DNA from: Runella sp. MFBS21 | Lineage (GTDB): Bacteria; Bacteroidota; Bacteroidia; Cytophagales; Spirosomataceae | NCBI RefSeq assembly: GCF_029433105.1 | Contig: NZ_JARNTW010000002.1 | Span: 661,744-725,743 of the forward strand | Direction of reading: 5' to 3' | Length of the DNA: 64,000 bases | Shown here: positions 26,501-33,902 of the stretch, in pieces | Layout of the letters: each line of letters starts with the position of its first letter | How positions within the stretch are numbered: position 1 is the first letter of the stretch | The notes under the pieces: generated by a model | Seen by the model: only the letters and a program-made list of their open reading frames with translations | Databases searched by the model: none | What the model was told of the DNA's origin: nothing | Translations under genes and position numbers: made by a program

Positions 26501-27531
26501 ACGGGTTTGAGCACGTCGCCGAGCACGATTTTGAGGGCGTCGAAGTTATCGCCGAGGTTGGATAGTTTTCCCTCAAGGGTGCCCGAAATAGCGGCCATGC
26601 CGCCCATAACCCCGTCTAATTCCCCAAACGACAACAAAGCTGCCTGAATGGCTTCGGGGGTGTTGGCGATGGTTTTTTGGACGCCTTTGAAACTGAGCTC
26701 CACTTCTTCGCCGTTTTTAGAGGCTTGGATACCAAATTCCTTCAGACGCTCAAACTCCCCGGTGGTGGCATCCAGTATGGCTTCGGTGAGCTGGTCAAAG
26801 CTTTTGCCTTGGGAGGCGGCGATGTCACCCATTTTGGTCATTTCTGCCATCGTAGGCTGTAAGCCCCGGTTGACATACTTGACGTAGGATTCGGTCAGCT
26901 CATCCACGGTAAAAGGCGTGGTAGCGGCCAGCTCCTTGATGTCGTCCATTGCTTTTGTAGCCGCTTCTTGGGTGCCTAGGGCATTTTTCAACACGGCCTC
27001 GTATCGCTCAAACTTACCCGCGGTCTCGAAGATTTCTTTGCCAAAATCAATGACGCTTCCAATGGCGGAGGTAATGGCTTCGACGGTGAAAGCGGCGGCA
27101 AAATTGGCTTTGAAGGAAGTCCAAAAGCCTTCCTGTTCTTCGCCTTCGTTTTTGATTTTGCGCATTTCTTCGCGCGTGTCGGCGATTTTGGAATCGACCT
27201 CGCTGATTTCCTTCAGCTTGGCAATCCACTCCTCGGAGCCTACTTTGAGGTTGCCCAGCTCGCGGTTGAGCTGACGGCTGCGGGAGCTGAGTTCATTCAT
27301 CGACGCGTCGTTGAGGTCGATGTTGCGGGTCATGTCACGGATTTCTTCGTTGACATCCCGCTGAAGGCGTTTCATTTCCTTCCAAGTTTCACTGCCTTTT
27401 TCTCCGTTTAGCTCCATCAGGCGCAATTCGGAGTTGATGTCTTTGAGTCCCTTTTGGAGACCGTCGATGGTTTCGGCTGACTCATCCCCAAGGATTTCGA
27501 GCCTTAACCGGGCTACTTCTTCTAATGTCAT
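23551..27531 (-). CDS. Tape measure protein
   Basis: A 1326-residue phage tail length protein. The N-terminal third matches tape measure folds (FWTSFKANFAAAFTVEAITSAIGSV, then TTPFTVDELTESYVKYVNRGLQP). The middle (about residues 500-1060) is almost continuous Lys/Glu/Ala-rich coiled coil. Hydrophobic segments follow (LQIAMALISGGMAFVKALASG), then a Gly-rich C-terminal region. By the usual one-and-a-half angstrom per residue rule it implies a tail near 200 nm. The ATG at 27531 has a TATACAGCC leader and follows a terminator hairpin. Large antisense frames over this gene are composition artefacts. Confidence 0.9.
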   Translation of the reverse strand: MTLEEVARLRLEILGDESAETIDGLQKGLKDINSELRLMELNGEKGSETWKEMKRLQRDVNEEIRDMTRNIDLNDASMNELSSRSRQLNRELGNLKVGSEEWIAKLKEISEVDSKIADTREEMRKIKNEGEEQEGFWTSFKANFAAAFTVEAITSAIGSVIDFGKEIFETAGKFERYEAVLKNALGTQEAATKAMDDIKELAATTPFTVDELTESYVKYVNRGLQPTMAEMTKMGDIAASQGKSFDQLTEAILDATTGEFERLKEFGIQASKNGEEVELSFKGVQKTIANTPEAIQAALLSFGELDGVMGGMAAISGTLEGKLSNLGDNFDALKIVLGDVLKPVFLGVMEAMNTGIEIAKAFVENSEPIVTVFDNIADIVLSVWNSFRTLLAQFIDFNEVSFSVRDAASAIGTVFNALSTPMRAIITIVGTVVDALGILVNKGKEVLNFFGGDFKINPNATFDNMLGNADKNFKAIGASWSKNVADVQINKIRDVQDRAVAAENTKYAAEKARINKTIKDENQKIQALAKLETTHNTAMTKAKADALKAEALARQNYIKATVKDEADREKQVRANALKLRNDLRDLDKKTDDEVVKHKTTNAQKVSKEVISANKKSNDEIRKNNLKTIDDDIVGQLKAEELKYQAALQRIQNSKASEAQKRKEIESLEAAHQAVVGRLQDEATKKKEQLLERWVTSSYDKESKKIQNLYNQELAAAQKAFTDKSEFDKFKANLDKWYSDQKKALLDSEAEKEKTLRDKKAKEEADARDKKRKEDQLLLDAGFKAEIENAKLSLSLTTNNAQAQYDAKVNLLQAEANFRAQKLKNEAAEEKARINESIKDTDQRAKAITDIDTALAAKLKQNETQLQNDKVQLQKEATAKRKQDNEEFLGWVKKAQDGDFAGFQKYLSDKVREEQKANGDRKQDNVTFFAAVKQMMQGDFTAFTQFLAQKTKNDTLFNKERFQDFSKTTQQIGQIAQQGVAALQKLNQQYLQKQEANIKKEKDTQLKAWEEKYKKGLISKDEYEKGVTNINKNADNKLKAAQKEAFERDKKLQIAMALISGGMAFVKALASGFFPVNLVFAAATAVATGLQIAAIKRQQFSGENGGVFQAANGYVRNAGVPQGPRHGLKYGDSGISLVDRSSGREIGEMEGGEPFMILSRNTYKNNRPVIDKLLHSSLHRNGAPITLRDGGVVSATQMPFFRNGGRMFMEGGVDSGEEYQSRSSNDDYSYSGGSSTGDADVQGVPDQNETKAMIEENSKIQKEMLEEMKKTNTRLSMLVLAMGQNGSELKNHTGLLNDIKNKPTGPSLHEIQGAFSAAAAANAKSNL

Positions 27532-27544
27532 GGCTGTATACGCA

Positions 27545-27578
27545 AAAAGGTACGGTGGCAAATTGCACCGTACCTTTT
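27545..27578 (-). terminator. Hairpin terminator before the tape measure gene
   Basis: Perfect 13-bp stem AAAAGGTACGGTG/CACCGTACCTTTT with an 8-base loop and a T run on the minus strand. It lies between the preceding tail gene and the tape measure start, so it may reduce read-through or help mRNA processing. Confidence 0.75.
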
Positions 27579-27599
27579 GGGTATGACAGGACAAGAATT

Positions 27600-28127
27600 T
27601 TAGCCTAGAGCGGCTTCTTTCATGGCTTGGAGGAGGAAGCCTTGTGCATGGTCGAGCATCCGGCGCCGCATCACATTCATGAAATCAGCTTTGGTGCGAT
27701 TGTACCAAGTGTGTTGGGCTTTACGCCTGACAATGGGTACTTTTTTTCTAGCTTGGATGATTTGACGAGCTATCCGCCTAGCTACATTGATAGTAGTAGG
27801 TATTTCGCCATATTGATAGCCCGGCACGTAGGCAAAACGATCAATTCCTACTCTGTTGACGTACTCTTCAATCGCTTCTAAGGGCATGGGAGCTAAATAG
27901 TTGAGGACTTTCATGTCCTTAAAACGCCCGTAGCCTCGAAACTCAATCACACCCGCAACCGACAATTGTCCGGCTGTTTGGATGATTTGGTACTCAAAAC
28001 TATTTCGGAGGTCACCGCTCAGGACGATACCTGAGCGTTCGACGGCTTTTTGGAAGTAGCCAATGGCCTCCCGCGTGATTTCTTCGGCCAAATCGGTGGC
28101 TTCTTTTTGCAGTTCTTGGCTTATCAT
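27600..28127 (-). CDS. Putative tail completion / HK97 gp10-like protein
   Basis: A 175-residue basic protein upstream of the tape measure gene. It overlaps the preceding gene by 4 bases (ATGA), so it is translationally coupled. The pattern of an N-terminal amphipathic helix (ELQKEATDLAEEITREAIGYF), SGDLRNSFEYQI and a basic C-terminus (RRKAQHTWYNRTKADFMNVM) resembles HK97 gp10 or tail-completion proteins. The assignment is tentative. Confidence 0.5.
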   Translation of the reverse strand: MISQELQKEATDLAEEITREAIGYFQKAVERSGIVLSGDLRNSFEYQIIQTAGQLSVAGVIEFRGYGRFKDMKVLNYLAPMPLEAIEEYVNRVGIDRFAYVPGYQYGEIPTTINVARRIARQIIQARKKVPIVRRKAQHTWYNRTKADFMNVMRRRMLDHAQGFLLQAMKEAALG

Positions 28128-30124
28128 AGCAGTTCTCCAATGATGATGAGGTTAGGATCGCCCCAATTGACGGTAATGTTGGCAATGCGATAGGTCTGGT
28201 TGCCCGACAAAGGGCCACTGTCAAAGCCTTTGGACGGGATTCGGAGGCGGAAAGTGGAAAAAGGCGTCGATGAATAAGCGACCCTAATGTCAATATTATA
28301 GGTTCCAGCATTCAGGCCCGTGGCGGCGTAGCGTACCGTTGGGGCATTGTAGCTGGTGTTGGTGATAGGTTCGTCGGAGCCTATCAAAACGGCAAAAATG
28401 GGATTAGTGGCCGCGTCGGGGCAAGCATTGGTCAAACCCAGCGGAATAGCCGTGGCGGTGATACAAGTGCCGTACAGGTTGGCATTGTCTTGGGTGTCGA
28501 GGGCGTTGGCCGCGCTCTGCGCTTTGGCGTTGGCATCGGCTTGGCTCACCTCTGAGCCGTATGAATTGGCCGCTACCGTAATGGTCCATTTGCCTCCTAC
28601 TTTACCCGCCGTGCAGTTGTTACGTTTAAAAACGGACTGTTGGCTAATGGCCACGTTTTTGAACGTAGTAGTAGAGGCGGCACAATCGGCACTGTCCCAA
28701 GTGGGGATGTAGCCTTCGGTACCAGCGGTGTTGGCTTTTTGGATACGGGGTTTGACATCCTCACCCGTATCAGTATAGTATTGGACCAGCAAACCGTACC
28801 TTTTTTTGCCGTTTCGCAATCCGGTAGATTGGTTCAGCTCACAAGCCGGGGCGTCGCCTCGCCAACCCGTGGGTCGAGCGGGAGCGGCGGCCAAAGTGGG
28901 TAATTGACTATAGGACCGCTCACTATTGGTATAGCGGAATGTGAGGGTACGAGGAACGAGCTTTTCGCGGTCATCGTCGGCAAGGTAGGTGTCATTGACC
29001 AAGGTGAGCGGAAGATAGGCCCGTTCGGTGACCAGGAAAATTTGCTCGGCAAAAAACAGTTCCTGCCAGTACTGACGCAAGGCCGCGTTTTGGTAGCGGC
29101 CATAGCCCACGGCGACCGAAATCTCACGCTCACCCGTGACGCGATTGATGACGCGTTCGGCCACTTGGGGTAAGTACTCATAGCCCCGAAACTGTTCGGC
29201 GGTTTCGCGCTGGACCTTCAGGGTTTCGGTACCGTCGCCATAACAGTCAAGGGTATCCCACATTCCAAGGCTATTTTGGAAGAGGAAAAAACGGACGTTT
29301 TTGGTGTAACGGCGGTCAATCAGATAGGTACGTTCTTGCGAAAGGCGTTCATTGTTTTCGTTGGAAACCCATACCGTATATCTAATGACGGGCTTGTTGG
29401 CGGCATTGAGACGGTTGTGTAAGTTGAGCTGAGTGGGTCCCACGGGGATATTGTAAACGGCCATTGCCGCGATGTTGGCTAAGGTTTTGGCCGTAATGGT
29501 TTCACTCGACCAATCTTCGTAGGTGATTTCGACGCGTAATCGCAGCTCCGAGGGGCTAGGGCTGAAATTGGTAAGAAAACCCAAAAATTCGGGTTGGTTA
29601 GGCCGAATCATCACCGCGTTGGGTTTCCAAGTAAGAAACGCGCGGTTGGCTCCTAGATAGGCCGTAAAAAAGCGGTCTTTGTAGGAGCTGTAATAGCTAT
29701 CCTCAAAGCCACCCCGAAACACAAAGGAGGACGGTAGGAGGTTTTCGTTAATGAGGGTGTTACCATTTTTTCGGATAGCCTTGGTGTAAAATGGCAATAC
29801 GACGGCTTGGCAGAGGGTGATTTCGTCGATTCCGAAAGGGGGCACGGTGCTTTCGAGCAATCCATGCAGCAGCTCTTGGATTTCGAAATTAGCACCGGGT
29901 AAGGTGGTGATACCCGCCAAGGTAGTAGGCGGCTCCTCGCTTGCTTCGAGGGTCGTGAGCAGCTCAAAACTCCCTTGGTAAAACTCCGGGGCAAAGACCT
30001 GAAGATAATAGCGGAGCTGGGAACGGTTGGGATAGGCAACGGGGTCGGTGGCATCGACGTTGATGACGATGGGCAGTTTGGAGAGCTGCAAATCTAAGTG
30101 AGTGAGGTTAGCTAAGTAGTCCAT
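28124..30124 (-). CDS. Large virion-associated protein with DUF5977 domain
   Basis: A 666-residue protein in the tail operon. The ATG at 30124 is preferred to an upstream TTG. Residues about 480-555 match a DUF5977 module (SVFKRNNCTAGKVGGKWTI, SQADANAKAQSAANALDTQ, ANLYGTC), a Cys-containing domain common in Bacteroidota surface and phage proteins. The C-terminal 110 residues form a beta-rich module (VLIGSDEPITNTSY, GTYNIDIRVAYSS). It is likely a tail or receptor-contacting protein; no enzyme motif is seen. Confidence 0.65.
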   Translation of the reverse strand: MDYLANLTHLDLQLSKLPIVINVDATDPVAYPNRSQLRYYLQVFAPEFYQGSFELLTTLEASEEPPTTLAGITTLPGANFEIQELLHGLLESTVPPFGIDEITLCQAVVLPFYTKAIRKNGNTLINENLLPSSFVFRGGFEDSYYSSYKDRFFTAYLGANRAFLTWKPNAVMIRPNQPEFLGFLTNFSPSPSELRLRVEITYEDWSSETITAKTLANIAAMAVYNIPVGPTQLNLHNRLNAANKPVIRYTVWVSNENNERLSQERTYLIDRRYTKNVRFFLFQNSLGMWDTLDCYGDGTETLKVQRETAEQFRGYEYLPQVAERVINRVTGEREISVAVGYGRYQNAALRQYWQELFFAEQIFLVTERAYLPLTLVNDTYLADDDREKLVPRTLTFRYTNSERSYSQLPTLAAAPARPTGWRGDAPACELNQSTGLRNGKKRYGLLVQYYTDTGEDVKPRIQKANTAGTEGYIPTWDSADCAASTTTFKNVAISQQSVFKRNNCTAGKVGGKWTITVAANSYGSEVSQADANAKAQSAANALDTQDNANLYGTCITATAIPLGLTNACPDAATNPIFAVLIGSDEPITNTSYNAPTVRYAATGLNAGTYNIDIRVAYSSTPFSTFRLRIPSKGFDSGPLSGNQTYRIANITVNWGDPNLIIIGELL

Positions 30125-30569
30125 TGGCGGTAAATCTAAGTTCAAATTCTAGTCTCCAGCCCCAATGGTCGCCTGCCCATCCACGGTCAACGGCGGTTTT
30201 TTTCATGCCGCTAATCGTGCAATCGAGGACGCCCTTGGCGCGGTTGTCTTGACGCATTTTTTTCTGAAGGGCCTGCAAAAGTCGCATGGCATTGATTTCG
30301 GTTTGTACCTGAGCGGAGCGGTCGTCGAGGGGAGCCGAGCCGATGACGCTGATGCCGCCGTAGTAAGCTTCGATGAGCTGCCCGGCGCCGTTGTCTTCGG
30401 AGATGATTTCGGGTTGTTCGAGCCAGACAAAGGGATAGGTGAAGCCCTCTTTGGATATGGCATACTGGATACCTAACTCTACGCCTCCGTAGAGGAAGAA
30501 CATATCCTGACTTGTGGCCCAGGACTGGAAGTAGGCGATGTAGTTTTCAAAATCGGCAGTGATAAGCAT
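30108..30569 (-). CDS. Small phage tail-region protein, unknown
   Basis: A 153-residue protein; the ATG at 30569 (MLITADFENYIAYF) is preferred to an upstream TTG. Its 3' end overlaps the start of the next gene by 17 bases. A central LDDRSAQVQTEINAMRLLQAL helix and an ending EFELRFTANGLLS suggest a small alpha/beta virion protein such as a tail terminator, judged by position upstream of tail genes. Family not recognised. Confidence 0.5.
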   Translation of the reverse strand: MLITADFENYIAYFQSWATSQDMFFLYGGVELGIQYAISKEGFTYPFVWLEQPEIISEDNGAGQLIEAYYGGISVIGSAPLDDRSAQVQTEINAMRLLQALQKKMRQDNRAKGVLDCTISGMKKTAVDRGWAGDHWGWRLEFELRFTANGLLS

Positions 30570-30599
30570 TGCTTGGGTTTTTGCCCAAAACAAAAAAAT

Positions 30600-30632
30600 C
30601 CTGCCGGGTTAGGACAGGACAGGATTTTTTAG
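30600..30632 (-). terminator. Hairpin upstream of the 153-residue tail gene
   Basis: AATCCTG/CAGGATT arms enclose a GACAGGACAG motif; T runs lie on both sides. It separates the AT-rich cargo gene (ending 30661) from the resumed late operon. Confidence 0.5.
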
Positions 30633-30660
30633 GTAGATACGTGCTTTAACACAATGTATT

Positions 30661-31626
30661 TTAAATGAAATTTATCTTCCAGTCTTGTTTTACTTGTTCA
30701 AGGTTTTCTTTTGTTAACTTCGATGTGAAAAAATCATGTATACTTTGAGCTTTGGGAACTAGAGAGTCTAATTCTGTTTTATTAATTCCCTCATAGAGGT
30801 CATTGTAAAGGTCTTCTAAAGATCTACGTATAAAAAATGGCCCCCTTTCTTTAATTATAAAGTCTAAAATATCGGTATGACCTTTGCCGATATTTCTTAC
30901 GAATACGGAATACAATAGGATTATTTCCTGCTCATCTAACTCTGCATTTAACAATATGTCTACTACTACGCTGATTATATTGTGAGTTTTAGATAAGAAT
31001 TCATTAAAAGATTCTATGTTTTGACTGATTATTCGTACGATAGAGAGAACTGAATTGTAATTCTCTTTTTCCAATTCCATCATTGTACCTAATTTACTAA
31101 GAGATTTTGTTTTATTTCCTGGCTTTTTAGGTCGTTTTTTTAACAAAAGTGATTTAATTTCCTCATTATATAGGCTGCTTAATTGTGAAAATGCTTCTCT
31201 TCCCGTCAATGTTTTGTCCTCCATTTTGATTGAAAACTCTTTTATTGCATCACTGAATCTGTCTAATTGGCTGTAAATGACACTGGTAGCGCGATTAGCA
31301 AGGAATTCCTGCCTTGCATATATCATCCCTTTCCTTTGTAATTCAAATTCCTGCCTTTGTGTGCTGAGTTGTATTGCCTGATAACAGATACTAAGAAATA
31401 AACCTATAATTGTGATACCTGATAACAAAGCACTAAAAGCACCATAGGAATCGCTCAACTGTCCGTTTTTTTCAAGATTAAAAGGGGGAACTCCAATATT
31501 TGATGCGTTTGGGCTTTCTATCAAATAACGTTTTTCGTTGATTAAAACGGGGAAGTTTTGCCAAGCGCAGAAAATCCAATAACCTAAAATTATTGCGACA
31601 ACTAGAGGAGGTAAAATTTTTGCCAT
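30661..31626 (-). CDS. Putative phage abortive infection (putAbiC-like) membrane protein
   Basis: A 321-residue protein with two transmembrane helices: LPPLVVAIILGYWIFCAW at residues 5-22 and YGAFSALLSGITIIGLFLSICYQ near residue 62. The motif DSYGAFSALLSGITIIGLF followed by a Gln/Glu-rich coiled coil (QRQEFELQRKGMIYARQEF) closely resembles the signature of the putative AbiC family (GDSFGALNxLFSGLAFAG..xxILxQRxELxLQ). The family is linked to exclusion of competing phages. The gene is much more AT-rich than its neighbours and interrupts the tail operon, so it looks like acquired lysogen-protection cargo. Resemblance is by eye only. Confidence 0.68.
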   Translation of the reverse strand: MAKILPPLVVAIILGYWIFCAWQNFPVLINEKRYLIESPNASNIGVPPFNLEKNGQLSDSYGAFSALLSGITIIGLFLSICYQAIQLSTQRQEFELQRKGMIYARQEFLANRATSVIYSQLDRFSDAIKEFSIKMEDKTLTGREAFSQLSSLYNEEIKSLLLKKRPKKPGNKTKSLSKLGTMMELEKENYNSVLSIVRIISQNIESFNEFLSKTHNIISVVVDILLNAELDEQEIILLYSVFVRNIGKGHTDILDFIIKERGPFFIRRSLEDLYNDLYEGINKTELDSLVPKAQSIHDFFTSKLTKENLEQVKQDWKINFI

Positions 31627-31667
31627 TTTGCAGAGGTTTATAAATGAAAACTAAAAATAGAGGAAAC

Positions 31668-32483
31668 TTAGTTTTCTGCCAACCTCTCCTGCTCATTTAA
31701 AAGTACCTTTCTATGCTTGAGCCACATCCACAGGGTGTGGGCGTTGGTTTCGCATACCTTTTCAAAGTTGCCATGTACCCCCGCTGAGGCCACATCTTCT
31801 AAGGTTGCTATCCAGCCTTCGCCATTGTGGAAGAGCGTACGGCCATTGCCTCCCTCATAGATTTCGCGGTAGATTTCGTAAAAGCGGTTGTTTTGGTTTT
31901 CCCAGTACTGAAGAATCGCAATGCACATTCCGAGCCGTAAAGAGCCCAAACGTTTGGCCCTGCGCTCTGCCTTTAGGGAGTTGTAGGTTTGGCGGTCGTC
32001 GCCGTCGTAGCTAGGCAGTAAGCGCCTGATAGGTGTGTGCCATTTGCACGGGCGGGCAATGGTGGCAATCAAATCAAAAATACGGGTGGGGTGCCCTTCC
32101 GAAAAAGCCAGGTAATGGATGTTGGCCATTGCCAGCTCAATGCCGCTGGTATCGGCAAAGTTTTCGCGGGGTAATAGATATTGCCTGCCACGGTGCCGAA
32201 AACTCCTGAAGGGGAGCTGCGTTGCTTTCTCGACCGTCGCCCAGCGAAGGGCTTCGATGATTTCGAACCGTTGATCAATGCTGAGGCTCTCCCAAAAAGC
32301 AGGGGTGAATTTTCCTAACAGGCAGGCAAGGGCTTGCAAGAGGACCATTGCGCCGTCGGCGTCGTTGGCTTTTTCTTGTAAGAGCAATTGCAGCTCTAAG
32401 CCTTCAATAAGTTGGGTTTGGGTACACTCACCCCAATGCTGTGGTAGTAGTAGGTGAGCTGTACCGAGGGTTAATGATTTCAT
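31668..32483 (-). CDS. Phage protein of unknown function
   Basis: A 271-residue protein; the ATG at 32483 overlaps the stop of the upstream endolysin gene (ATGA), which supports it over an upstream start. Mostly helical (LELQLLLQEKANDADGAMVLLQAL, RLGSLRLGMCIAILQYWENQN) with no recognised motif. Located between lysis genes and tail genes; a tail-assembly chaperone is possible from position only. Confidence 0.5.
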   Translation of the reverse strand: MKSLTLGTAHLLLPQHWGECTQTQLIEGLELQLLLQEKANDADGAMVLLQALACLLGKFTPAFWESLSIDQRFEIIEALRWATVEKATQLPFRSFRHRGRQYLLPRENFADTSGIELAMANIHYLAFSEGHPTRIFDLIATIARPCKWHTPIRRLLPSYDGDDRQTYNSLKAERRAKRLGSLRLGMCIAILQYWENQNNRFYEIYREIYEGGNGRTLFHNGEGWIATLEDVASAGVHGNFEKVCETNAHTLWMWLKHRKVLLNEQERLAEN

Positions 32484-32920
32484 GCCACTGTGAGAACTTG
32501 GTTTCGGTTGATACCCGTACGCTTGAAGCTGATATGCACCCAAGCGAAATTGTATTCGTTGATTAATTGGTCAAACTCAATGAGTCCTTTCTTATGCAGG
32601 TCAAGGATAAACTCAAAAAGTTGTTGATTGGCTTCACGGCTGCCCATGTCGAGGTCGGCAGCTTCGCCCGTGAGGTGTTGGCTTTTGGGGGCGCCACCAA
32701 TGGCCCGATTGAGCCGTAAACAGCGATAGCCCGAACTCACGCGCATGGGTTTGCCGTAGGCATCACGGATGGGCTGGAGCAGCCGCACACACAAGACCGT
32801 CAGGCTATCAATGACGGTAGCGGGGGGATTGAATTGTTCAGAAAAGCCCTTGCGACTAGCGGTCGGGCTTTTCAACATTTCATCCAGCGAAAAGTTAGGC
32901 GTCAGTTGCTGAATCATCAT
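32480..32920 (-). CDS. M15-family peptidoglycan peptidase (endolysin)
   Basis: A 146-residue D-Ala-D-Ala carboxypeptidase or L,D-endopeptidase-like protein (peptidase M15 group). The zinc-binding motifs are visible: SGYRCLRLNRAIGGAPKSQH (His ligand), GEAADLDMG (Asp ligand) and WVHISF (final His). No signal peptide, as expected for a holin-dependent endolysin. It lies downstream of a holin-like gene and overlaps it by 26 bases. It should cleave the host peptide stems at the end of infection. Confidence 0.9.
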   Translation of the reverse strand: MMIQQLTPNFSLDEMLKSPTASRKGFSEQFNPPATVIDSLTVLCVRLLQPIRDAYGKPMRVSSGYRCLRLNRAIGGAPKSQHLTGEAADLDMGSREANQQLFEFILDLHKKGLIEFDQLINEYNFAWVHISFKRTGINRNQVLTVA

Positions 32921-33365
32921 TTTTCTTTTTTTGAGGTATCCACGATTTCACCCGGTCCCAAACTTCAAAAACCCAACCCTTCACAATAGGCCAAGCTTCA
33001 GCGTTGGCCCCCTTCATGATGGACCATCCAATGCTCCAAACCCACATTCCAAACCCTCCAGAGAGGTAGTGGCAGGGTAAGTTGTATTCAATAATCTCCC
33101 CAAAACCGAAATAACGGGAAAGGGCTGGAGCGGTATAGATACCGAAAGTATAGCCCGTGAAGGCGTTGAAGAAAGAATCCTTCGTACTTAGTTTTTCGTC
33201 ACGCATGGCCCTGAAAACGTAGGTCATCGAACCTGACAAGACGGCAAACTTGAGGGTCAATCCATACAAATCGAAGGTAGGTAAGTGGATTTGTAGGAGA
33301 GTAGCCGTAAGGGCAATACCTACGTCAAAGCTGTATTCAAGTGATTTATTCATTTGTGCATTCAT
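32895..33365 (-). CDS. Putative holin (multi-spanning membrane protein)
   Basis: A 156-residue protein with two to three hydrophobic helices (FDVGIALTATLLQIHL, LTLKFAVLSGSMTYVF, HYLSGGFGMWVWSIGWSI) and a charged C-terminus (IPQKKKNDDSATDA), directly upstream of the endolysin. The ATG at 33365 lies in an ACAGCCATG context shared with other late genes. Holin function is inferred from topology and position. Confidence 0.6.
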   Translation of the reverse strand: MNAQMNKSLEYSFDVGIALTATLLQIHLPTFDLYGLTLKFAVLSGSMTYVFRAMRDEKLSTKDSFFNAFTGYTFGIYTAPALSRYFGFGEIIEYNLPCHYLSGGFGMWVWSIGWSIMKGANAEAWPIVKGWVFEVWDRVKSWIPQKKKNDDSATDA

Positions 33366-33370
33366 GGCTG

Positions 33371-33769
33371 TTAGTAAATAAAGCTTCCAATGGCAATACC
33401 TATCCCGATACCCCATGCTCCGTATTTAATACGTTGCCATTTGAGGCGTCGGATGCGCTTCCGTATATCCTCCATGTTCCAGTACTGAAGGTCGAGGTAC
33501 TTCAGGATTTTGGTACGTTGGTCGGCGTTCAAAAGTGCTTCCGCTTTGATGAGTTCTTGGGCGGCTTGGTGCGCTTTTTTGAGGTAGGGGTATTCTTCCA
33601 CGACCTTGAGCAAGGAGTCAATCACTTGGGTAGAATGGCAGATACAGGCCGTATCAGGGACGGATTCCACGAGCAAAATCTTGTAAAATTCTTTGGCGTT
33701 CAGCTCGGCTAAGAGGCTTGTTAGCCCTAATAGCCCGCACACTATCCAGCGTTTTTTCGGCGGCTTCAT
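33371..33769 (-). CDS. Membrane protein, possible spanin partner
   Basis: A 132-residue protein; the ATG at 33769 opens into a signal-like hydrophobic segment (RWIVCGLLGLTSLLAELNA). A mature part with two Cys (DTACICHS) and helices follows, then a second hydrophobic segment at the C-terminus (YGAWGIGIGIAIGSFIY). It starts inside the preceding 82-residue membrane gene, a nested layout typical of two-component spanins, but no lipobox is convincing. Tentative lysis-cassette member. Confidence 0.48.
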   Translation of the reverse strand: MKPPKKRWIVCGLLGLTSLLAELNAKEFYKILLVESVPDTACICHSTQVIDSLLKVVEEYPYLKKAHQAAQELIKAEALLNADQRTKILKYLDLQYWNMEDIRKRIRRLKWQRIKYGAWGIGIGIAIGSFIY

Positions 33770-33902
33770 AATTGATTTTGGCGTTTTGGGTTCGTGTTTG
33801 GAGTTGTTGCGTCCGTTGGCGTTCGAGGTAAAACAACACCGCAAGGATGATAAATGACAGGACAAGAAAGGCCAATAATCCCGTCAGGATTTTGGTTCTC
33901 AT
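33654..33902 (-). CDS. Small inner-membrane coiled-coil protein, i-spanin-like
   Basis: An 82-residue protein with an N-terminal transmembrane helix (ILTGLLAFLVLSFIILAVLF) and a periplasmic coiled coil rich in Gln/Arg/Glu, the layout of Rz-type inner spanins. It overlaps the stop of the secreted 757-residue gene (ATGA) and contains the start of the next gene out of frame. Function is inferred from topology and position near holin and endolysin genes. Confidence 0.55.
   Translation of the reverse strand: MRTKILTGLLAFLVLSFIILAVLFYLERQRTQQLQTRTQNAKINYEAAEKTLDSVRAIRANKPLSRAERQRILQDFARGIRP

Noticed and set aside
25867-26647. Long plus-strand frames over the tape measure gene
   Set aside because: They are antisense shadows of Lys/Glu/Ala-rich codons; the minus-strand frame is continuous over 4 kb with clear tape measure features.
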